A stretch of 64,000 nucleotides of DNA from Geosiphon pyriformis (lineage: Eukaryota; Glomeromycota; Glomeromycetes; Archaeosporales; Geosiphonaceae). Position numbers and translations under genes: made by a program. Positions 56,147 through 64,000 of the stretch are shown here, in pieces. Position 1 is the first letter of the stretch, and each line of letters begins with the position of its first letter. Location: NCBI GenBank assembly GCA_016748015.1, contig JAAOMT010000295.1, positions 1,184,604 to 1,248,603 of the forward strand. Direction: 5' to 3'. The notes beneath the pieces were generated by a model that ran no database searches, was not told where the DNA came from, and saw only the letters and a program-made list of their open reading frames with translations.

Positions 56147-58215
56147 GTGGCAGAATCAAAAAATATAAAAGCAAACCATTTAGGATTTGCAAAATCCTTA
56201 TTTCAATACTATTGTCAATACTTGGGATTAAACCACAATCATATATCTGCCAAATCAGTCTTCAACTTCTACATCAACGAAAAGATTTCTTTTTTATTAG
56301 AAACACCAGTGAATACTGAATCAGCAAGGGAAACTTTCTATAAGGAGTTAATTCAAAACACCAATCTGCCAACAAATCATAATTTCGCATCCATCATTAC
56401 TGAGATCAACAAAGAAATTGAACACCACACTCAACAAAGATATCCAATTACATACGCTAGTAAAAGCAAGAAAAAACTACAAACACCAGCAGTAATACCC
56501 AGAAAAATACAGCCACCTACTTGGAAGAAAAACAGAATTGAATCCCCAAGCAACTTATCCTACCACTATATACCTGGAAGTGCTATCAACATATCATTAA
56601 CAGATGCATTCCCATCAATTGCGACATCAGCATTTGGACGATTCTCATTCCAAAGTAGACAAAGGAAAACAGAATTATTAGGACCATATGGCAAATACTT
56701 TGAGGGATTTAATTCATGATTATCAACCCCATCAGGACTTCGATTACTACTGCCTCCACCTGATTTCGGAATTTCTGATCTGTGGGAAGCAGCAGAATCA
56801 GAAAAAGAGGAAGAAGAATTAGAGGATCAAGAATTCACTTACCAGCACCCGATCACTGAAAACCTGGAAGTTGAAACCCCGAATTTTCAAACTCAGTAAA
56901 ATCTAAATCTAGAAAATTCGGAAATCGAAACTCTGAATTATCAAAGGCAGAACAATCCAAACCCCGAATTAATTAATCAGCAAAACTTACCTCTGGTTAT
57001 TGTCATCAATCAATCACCAATTAATCCTATAGCTGAGCCTATACAACAGCCACTTCAACTACCACCCCAACAACCAGTACAATAACAACTGCTTCAACAG
57101 CCACTACAACCACCTAACTTAGATCTAATAACCTATACAGCAATTGCAAAACTTAACAACTTTACTGGCAAAGAGGATAACATTCAAGTATGGCTTAATG
57201 ATGTAGAAAAAACCATTGCAGCCAATGGATAGAATGACGCTTGAGCAATGCAAGCCATTTCCTATTTTCTCAAGGATACCGCCAATTCATGGTATCAAAG
57301 CTTGGTTAATAAATCACAAGATTTTAATGTCTTCAAAGCAGAATTCTTAAGATACTTCAGCAACAATAACAGCATCAATCACTTAGTCAATACATTCACC
57401 ATCATAAAACAAGGAGAAATTGAAGTGGTCACTACTTATCTGGAATGCTTCCATTGAAACTTGTGCCAAATTCAAGCAATTGACACCAACTATTTCACAG
57501 CCTCACAGATACTCAACCAGTTTATCTATGGCCTGTGCAGCAGCATCTTGCAACATGTACATCCGTTACATCCAGACACTCTTCAAGACACAGTTACATG
57601 CACTAGAGATTTTGAATCCACTGAGTTAAAGGCTAATCACACCCAAGCCATTAATCTAATAATGAATGGATCATCTGAATTGGATTCCAAATTGGAGAAG
57701 TTCAGTAAATCAATTAATAAGAGATTAGAAAGATACTTAGCTGACAATCATGCCATTTATCAGTCTCCACAATGATGCAATAATCAAGGAAACTCTAATC
57801 ATGCCCAAAATCAACCACGTCTATCTTCATCGACTAATCAACAGTAACAACAGGAAATGCGTATTTGCCACTATTGTGGTAAACAAGAACATATCCAAAT
57901 TGACTGTCACCAACGTTTAAATAACCAACAATCGGGAAATCAATATCAAAACCCTGATTACTGGTTCCAAACTCCAAATCAATACCCAAATCAAAACCAA
58001 CCTGCTTACCTACCAGTGATGCAGTCATCAGTCTATCAATCTCCAATGTATCAAGCCCCAATTTATCAGCCACAGCCACAGGTAATGTATCAACCACAAT
58101 CGCTAACAATCTATCAATTCCAAATGATTCAGACTCCACCACAAAACTTACCAGCCAGTGGAGTTCAAAGGCCGAGAATCATGCAGCAAAACTGGAGATT
58201 GTCAATGGTAGTTCA
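56147..58215 (+). pseudogene. Gy4 gag with CCHC knuckle (broken)
   Basis: The start ATG at 56,147 follows the primer site by about 40 bases and opens a 190-residue stretch (MAESKNIKANHLGFAKSLF). After a TGA it continues in the same frame: an acidic and Pro/Gln-rich region (56,720-57,110), then the capsid fold (IQVWLNDVEKTIAANG, WYQSLVNKSQDFNVFKAEF, 57,190-57,460), where TAG, TGA and TGA replace Trp, Trp/Arg and Arg. The knuckle CHYCGKQEHIQIDC (C-x2-C-x4-H-x4-C) is at 57,869-57,910. A Tyr/Gln/Pro-rich tail leads to the protease. Confidence 0.88.
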
Positions 58216-58399
58216 TTAGCCGATTCCCAGCTCTTTTAGTCAAACAGGATTTTGTTAATGGAATTCGGACACTGGGAATCCCCAAAACCCAAATTCTCAG
58301 AACTATTTAAGTCTCCTGGTTACCCCAGAAGACGGCTCACTCAGCAATCAGGAACCCACTCAAAAACAACAAACATGTACCAGCAATATTCTACTAGCA

Positions 58400-58850
58400 A
58401 CAGTAATCAACGACGAATTACTGGACACCATTTTTCCATTTGAACTCGAAAAACTGTTAACTATGCTATTATTTAGTGGAGCTGTACTGAAAAAAAAGCC
58501 AATTACTGCCATGTATACTAATGCAAAAATTGATGGCCATTACATCAAACTAATTCTTGACAGTGGTTCAACAGGCAGTATCATCACATAACAACTCATG
58601 GATCAATTAGGTTGCCAAGTTGATCAAGCTGCTAGTGCCAGAATCATCACAGTTAATAGAATGACCAAGACTCCAATTGGTGAAATTGATGACTTACCAA
58701 TCAAAATTAACAGCATCATAGTACCAATCAAAGTACTCATTATGGAAGCCACCCAATACCAAGCTCTAGTTGGTAATGACTGGCTGTTCAAGACAAACGC
58801 CACTCTGGACTGGAATACACAAGAGCTCCAACTCAGCCAGAACAGGTAAC
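58400..58850 (+). pseudogene. Gy4 aspartic protease
   Basis: AMYTNAKIDGHYIKLI precedes the intact active site LDSGSTGSIIT near 58,555-58,588. A TAA follows immediately. The YQALVGNDWLFKTNATLDW block near 58,755-58,815 is the retropepsin C-terminal part. It is in frame with gag and with the downstream Cys-rich module. Confidence 0.88.
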
Positions 58851-59219
58851 ACACATGAGTACCAGCCACGTATGGTCACTTCAAGACTACCAACACCATG
58901 GTGTCACTAATCGACTTCGAAGAAGAAAAACAAAAACCTACCTAGGAAGCCTACCAAGTGTTGTGGGCTGACGAAGAACACAATAAACTGCCGCCAATAC
59001 TCTCTTGAAATGACAATGGGAAAGAGAAGCAAACAAACAAACTTACCTGGAAAACTGACGATCTGACTTGGACCGACAACAAACAGGAAGAACCATCGAG
59101 TTGGGAGTGGAAAGAAGAAAAGAGAAAAAGGAAAGAGAAGGAGGAAGAAAACACTCAAGTCAACAATACTTATATCTCATACACCTACAGTCAACAACAA
59201 TCATCAACCTATCACCGAC

Positions 59220-59870
59220 CCAAACTGATATGTGTTGATTGTGGCAAGAAATTGTCATCAATAGGTGTATGCTGTGGCAATGATGAAGAATATCAGACAG
59301 CAACCAAGTTCTATTGTTGCGCATGCTGTGTTAAACATTTTGAAAGACCAAAACGAGTAAGAAAATAGAATAATACACCATGTATAGCCTGTGGAGAAAT
59401 TCTCCTCAATGAAAGAATGTGGAATTACATTCCGGGGAGAGGAGGAACGTGTGATGTGTTCTGCCAATACACAATTATTATCAGTAACTAGGTCGAGAAA
59501 GGAACATCCATAGACGCTGCCTGGAAAAGAGCTGTATAGCAATTGGACAGTTGTCCACACAATGACAATGAATTATGGCAGATGGCAATTGCCAAAATTG
59601 AAGGCGCATCACCAGAAGAAATCAGGACAATTAAAAACAACCCACCAGAACCCATCAAACTTGACTGGGACACTGAGCCAGTCATAAATTTTCTGGAACC
59701 AAAAGAGTTTCATAAACACTACCAAAACTTGGCACCCACTAGAGAAGAGCAAAAACAACAGCTAACACAGTTAAATACAAGACTGTGTTGTCATTGTTTA
59801 ATTTTTAGTGACTTTGAATATTGTGACGATTGTGACCTTATTTACAATCCACCACCACACATGATCTACA
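59220..59870 (+). pseudogene. Gy4 cysteine-rich module between protease and dUTPase
   Basis: CVDCGKKLSSIGVCC at 59,231, CCACCVKHFE near 59,318, CIACGE near 59,380, CDVFCQY near 59,450. Then a helical open segment (59,543-59,760, MAIAKIEGASPEEIRTIK) and a zinc-ribbon C-x2-C-x8-C-x2-C near 59,785-59,835. An acidic Ser/Asp/Asn stretch (59,880-60,040) links it to the dUTPase. A Lys/Glu-rich linker (58,910-59,160) precedes it. The whole module is in the gag-pol frame. I do not recognise a known domain. Confidence 0.75.
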
Positions 59871-60118
59871 CAATCTCCGAAGAAAAAGAACCAATTAGCA
59901 GCTGTACATCAGAATCAGAATCGCTGATCAATCATGATCCAGACTCCGATGATGACAACAAAAACACTGGTTTCAGCTCTGTTCAAAATGGCAATGACAA
60001 CAAAGACAATTCAAAGTCAGATTCAAACTCCGATTTAAACTATAAACAATACATTGCACTACCAGATCTCTCCAAGGAACAAAAGTTGAAATAGTATAGT
60101 AACAATGGAAAAGGTATT

Positions 60119-60520
60119 ATGCCAGAACGTGCACACAATACTGATTCAGGATTTGATCTAAGATATTCAGGAACAGAAGCCATCAAATTGGAACCACATT
60201 TATGCACCTGCATTAATCTAAAAGTAGCACTAGAAATTTCAGCCACAACAATAGTTCAATTAGCATCTAGGAGTAGTTTAATGAAAAGAGGGATTAATAT
60301 AAGAGGGGAAATAATTGACACAGGATATGTAAGAAATATCATCGCTATGCTACAAAATGACTCAGAAAAAGCCTATGTAATAGAGCCCAACAAAAAGATA
60401 GCACAGGCAATATTCCTGCTTCTGGTTTAAATAGCTCAGTTAGTGTCAGTGGGAAAGAGAGAGAAATTAGGAATAACAGCAAAAAGAATACAGGGATTCA
60501 GATCAATGGTTAGAATAGAT
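60119..60520 (+). pseudogene. Gy4 dUTPase domain (broken)
   Basis: Motif 1 NTDSGFDLRYSG at 60,137, motif 2 SRSSLMKRGI near 60,266, motif 3 GEIIDTGYVRNI near 60,306 with the catalytic Asp present, motif 4 NKKIAQAIF near 60,390. A TAA follows at 60,428-60,430. Motif 5 is degenerate (KRIQGFRSMVRIDV near 60,483): the GFGSTG nucleotide-closing loop reads GFRSM. The downstream segment to RT (60,520-60,900) is a conserved all-beta-looking linker also seen in Gy3. Confidence 0.88.
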
Positions 60521-60916
60521 GTACCAGTTAATATGGCAGAGGAAAAAATTGTTGGCCAAGGAGAAATTATCTCAACCGATCAAGCTATTTCCATTCTACC
60601 ATATAACCAGTACATGCTAGCAATAGAAAAGAAGAAAAAAGACCAAGCACAAATTTTTGAAGCAGAAGCCAATCTTTGTGAATTAGGAGAAGTTGGACTC
60701 ATCAATCTTTACATACCAGCCTAAAATTACAGCCACATCAAAATTTCTATCTACAACAATACAAGAAATGTCAGAAAAATACCAGCCAAAACTATTATTG
60801 GATACTTAAACACTGAAATGGAAGATCAACCACCAAACCCCATTCCAGACTTTCCACAACTTTGTGGATATGTCAATATCACATTACAAACAATATATGG
60901 ATAAAGTAAATGTTAT

Positions 60917-62330
60917 TTGCTCCAACCAGAACAATTGGAACAAATGAATATGGGAAACTTAGATCCATTCCAACATATGCAACTCAAGATGTTGCTCAAC
61001 CAGTTCAATAACATCTTTGCCAGCAAAAATAAGTTTGGCCGAACTGACATCATCCAGCACCAGATTAAGACTGGAGATGCAATGCCAATTAAACAAAGAG
61101 CATACAGAGTGCCACCAGTTAGCCATAAGATTATTCATCAAGAAATAAACCGAATGCTTGACAATGGTCTAATTCAGCCATCAATGAGTCCATAGTTATT
61201 ATCAGTGGTATTCATCCATAAGAAGAATGGAAAGATCCAATTTTGTGTGGACTACAGAAAACTCAATGGTATAACTCGTGGAGACAGCTATTCAACTTCA
61301 TGGATACAGGAATTATTCGATGCTTTTGGCAGAAACAAATAGTTCTTAACATTAGACTTAGATAGTGGTTACTGGCAAGTAGTCATGGATCCAGCTGACA
61401 AAGAGAAGATGGCATTTATTATAAAAGAAGGGAATTTTGAATTTGAAGTAATGCCATTCAGTTTAACCAATGCACCAGCCACTTTCCAATGGCTAATGGA
61501 AATTGTCTATACTTGCTTATTGTGGAAATCAGTAGTTGTATACTTGGATGACACCAACGTATTCTCAAAAACATTTGATGATCATCTTCATCATCTTCAA
61601 CAAGTGTTCAAAAGACTAAGAAGAGCAGAGCTAAAGTTAAATGCAACAAAGTGTTTCTTTGGCAAGACAGAGCTAAAATTTTTGGGACATATAATCAGTA
61701 AAGACAGCATCAAAACAGATCCAGAGAAAATAGAGATAGTAAAAAACTTTCCAGTACCAACCAATATAACTAAATTGAAATCATTCTTGGAATTCGCGAG
61801 CTATTAATGACAATTTATAAAGAACTTTTCAAAGATAGCTCAACTGCTCAATAATCTGCAAACCAAGAATACCAAATATGAATAAGCAGAAAGTCAACAA
61901 GAAGCTTTTGACATTTTGAAAAGAAAGCTCATTCAAGCTCCAGTACTGATTTATCCAGATCACAGCAAACCATTCATCATTACCACTGATGCATCTGGCC
62001 AAGCATTGGGAACAGTATTATCTTAAAGAAGACCAGACAGCAGAAAACATCCAGTAGCATATGTCAGCAGAGGTTTAACGCCAGCCAAAAAGAACTATGA
62101 AATACTGGAACAAGAACACTTAGCAATATACTGGGCAGTCATGAAATAGAGAGAATACTTGAGCCAGAAGTTTGAAGTATACACAGATCACAAGGGATTA
62201 ACATCACTCCAAAAACAAGAATTTGAAGATAGAAGACAGTTAAGATGGAAAATAGCACTTGTATCATACAATTATACTATACATTACAAAAAAGAAAAAG
62301 ACAATGGAAATACTGATAGTTTGTCATGAA
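60917..62330 (+). pseudogene. Gy4 reverse transcriptase and RNase H (broken)
   Basis: RT: NRMLDNGLIQPSMSP followed by TAG in place of Trp (61,195), IQFCVDYRKLNG near 61,240, LTLDLDSGYWQVVM near 61,350, VMPFSLTNAPATFQ near 61,450, and the catalytic box VVYLDD intact near 61,535. FLGHIISKDSIKTD is near 61,680. RNase H: ITTDASGQALGTVLS near 61,980 and EQEHLAIYWAVMK near 62,108, then TAG where Trp is expected. The polymerase residues are intact; the stops alone inactivate it. Confidence 0.9.
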
Positions 62331-62430
62331 TAAGACAAATTTAAGAACATTTTAACACAAAAATATAACAAAACCAGAACAATACCAACGAAAAATGTAA
62401 CAAAAAATAAACATACAAAAATATCAACAA

Positions 62431-63783
62431 TTGCAACATTATATAAACACTCAACAGTTCAAGGAGAATTTATTTCAAATGGAACAAAAAAAAATCAAAC
62501 AACAATCAAAATATTTTATCACTCACCAAAATATACTTTATCAGAAAAATAGAAAAAATTCAGATCAACCAACCAGAGTAGTTACAGAATCAGAAAAAGA
62601 GACAATATTATTCAACATGCACTCAAATCCAACAGCAGAACATTTTCACAAAGAAGCAATCATGGAAAGAACCAGAAAAAGATATTATTGGCCATCAATG
62701 TATTCAGACATCATCCAATATGTTTAAAATTGTGATGCTTGTCAGCGAAGAGGAGATACAAAACCCAGTGAACTGTTAAGACCAATCAAAGTAGAACAAC
62801 CATTTGACTGTGTTGGAATTGATCTAGTCGAACCATTAACAATCACTAGCGGAGGAAACAGGTACATAGCAGTAGCCATGGACTATCTCACTAAATGGCC
62901 AGAAGTGAAAGCAATTCAAAGAGCAGATGCAGAATCCATTGCCAAATTCGTTCATCAGGATTTTATCTGTTGACATGGATGTCTAAAAGAATTATTATCA
63001 GACCAAGGAACTCATTTTGTGAACAAAACATTAACAGAATTGAGCCAAAGATTCGAAATTAAGAGACCACTATTATTACCATACTATCCACAAACCAATG
63101 GATTAGTTAAAAAATTCAACAGAACATTGTGTAAAGCAATAGCTAAACTCAGCCAAGAAAACCAGAATGATTGGGATTTGTTAATACCATCAGTACTATT
63201 TGCTTATTAGACAATGAAGCAAGATACTATACAAGCTATACTATTTGAATATGGTAGAACAGCAACACTAACAGTGGAAATAGAAGTCAGCACATACCCA
63301 ACCAAACCAATAACAGAAGAGAATTTCAAAAATACATTGTTGAGAAGAACATATGCCTTAATGAAAACATTAGAAAACAAATGATGAAGAGCAGCTGATA
63401 ATATACAAAAGTCACAAGAGAAACAAAAAGAAAGACATGATAACCAACTACCAGACAAACCAGTTGAATTCAAGATTGGAGACAAAGTACTCTTACATTG
63501 TACCAAAGTGGAAAAACAATGGAGTGGAAAATTTGATCCCAAATGAGATGGACCATTTCACATAGAAAAAATTCTAGGAAATGAGGCTTATAAATTAAGA
63601 CTGGATAACAAAATTTTAACCAAAGCAGCACATGGAGATCAACTAAAACCATATCACAACATCACACTACCATTTACCAGTAATATTCCACAATTAGGAG
63701 TACAGAGAATACTAGTTCAACCAGATGAGATTTCACGAGATCTGGAACCAATCGTTATTATCAACAACAACATGTTAAATTGA
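62431..63783 (+). pseudogene. Gy4 integrase (broken)
   Basis: Zinc-binding region NMHSNPTAEHFHKEA near 62,617 and CDACQR near 62,732. First Asp in CVGIDLVEPL near 62,815, second in LLSDQGTHF near 62,995. The Glu position reads NGLVKKFN near 63,100 (Glu to Lys, G to A), which would abolish catalysis. TGA replaces Trp in FDPK-stop-DGPF near 63,544, the same codon position as in Gy2. It ends DLEPIVIINNNMLN at 63,780. Confidence 0.88.
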
Positions 63784-63837
63784 TTCAGCAAAAGAATATA
63801 TAAAGACACGGTAAATGTGACAGAAAATATCAGAAAA

Positions 63838-64000
63838 ATGGAAATTACAGACAACATTCACTCACTAATACAACAACTCTTTCAGTTAATCCAACACTAG
63901 GAAATAGAGATTACAATCAATCAACAAACCATTTGATATCAAAATACTAAAAAGACATTACAACCCAGAACACAGAAGAAAACTGAAAATATGGTAAACA
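63838..64000 (+). pseudogene. Gy4 ORF3, N-terminal part, cut by the window edge
   Basis: MEITDNIHSLIQQLFQLIQ aligns with the start of Gy3 ORF3 (MEITDGIYSLAQQFFQL). TAG and TGA stops interrupt it within the first 40 codons. The rest lies beyond 64,000. Confidence 0.6.

Larger units (their letters stand above)
55306..64000 (+). mobile_element. Gy4: dUTPase-bearing Gypsy element, 3' end beyond the window
   Basis: 5' LTR, primer site, gag, protease, Cys-rich module, dUTPase, RT, RNase H, integrase and the start of ORF3 all read plus strand. The window ends inside ORF3, before the polypurine tract and 3' LTR. From 56,147 to about 62,330 every domain is in one frame, broken only by stops; the integrase is one frame off. 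It is inserted into Gy3's gag, so it is younger than Gy3. Confidence 0.92.

Noticed and set aside
58907-59158. Minus-strand Phe/Leu-rich frames that look like membrane proteins.
   Set aside because: They are the reverse of the Lys/Glu-rich linker of Gy4, in frame with gag-pol on the plus strand.
18655-63545. TGA at conserved Trp positions in several elements (for example in K-stop-DGPF of Gy2 and Gy4), suggesting a code with TGA as Trp.
   Set aside because: Other Trp positions carry TAG, Arg positions also carry TGA, and Gln positions carry TAA/TAG. The photolyase uses TGG for Trp and has no internal TGA. Transition decay explains all of it.
1-64000. Mitochondrial DNA, because of the extreme AT content.
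   Set aside because: GT-AG introns, LTR elements, a hAT element and a nuclear-type tRNA without encoded CCA argue for a nuclear contig.
1-64000. CRISPR arrays, bacterial operons, rRNA genes.
   Set aside because: No regularly spaced identical repeats, no ribosome-binding-site-led operons and no rRNA signatures were seen.

Overview
This is a nuclear fungal window made almost entirely of transposable elements, with two host genes embedded in it. The element proteins (a Ty3/Gypsy polyprotein with an integrase, and a Tad/I-like LINE with an RNase H domain and a distinctive RT segment) resemble families I associate with arbuscular mycorrhizal fungi (Glomeromycotina, Rhizophagus or Gigaspora type). 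A class I CPD photolyase with eight short GT-AG introns and an elongator tRNA-Met exclude a mitochondrial or bacterial origin. The assignment to Glomeromycotina is recognition from memory, not a search.

Layout. 1-6,573 (-): Gypsy copy Gy1, entering from the left edge. 6,681-13,460 (-): LINE-a, nearly full length and the least decayed. 13,693-30,405 (-): LINE-b, split in its RT by a complete 9.9 kb Gypsy, Gy2 (16,612-26,500), with paired LTRs and a short target duplication. 31,100-42,194 (+): LINE-c, far more AT-saturated, split by a probable solo LTR (35,114-36,135) and by a hAT DNA transposon (37,122-40,447) with 8-bp target duplications matching at 7 of 8 bases. 42,744-45,102 (-): the photolyase gene. 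45,153-45,225 (+): tRNA-Met(CAT). 45,226-47,984: AT-rich, featureless except for a LINE 3' tail. 47,985-55,305 (-): Gy3, cut in its gag by Gy4 (55,306 to the right edge, +), a sister copy in the opposite orientation.

How the parts relate. Gy2, Gy3 and Gy4 form one lineage with the order gag - protease - cysteine-rich module - dUTPase - RT - RNase H - integrase - ORF3. The dUTPase lies between protease and RT. ORF3 runs through the polypurine tract into the 3' LTR in both copies where its end is visible. Gy1 lacks the dUTPase module in the equivalent interval. The primer-binding sites of Gy1 and Gy4 closely match the 3' end of the tRNA-Met encoded in this same window. All elements are inactivated. 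Lesions are dominated by C:G to T:A transitions: Gln, Arg and Trp codons become stops, and catalytic Asp becomes Asn. The photolyase reads cleanly through every exon and appears intact.
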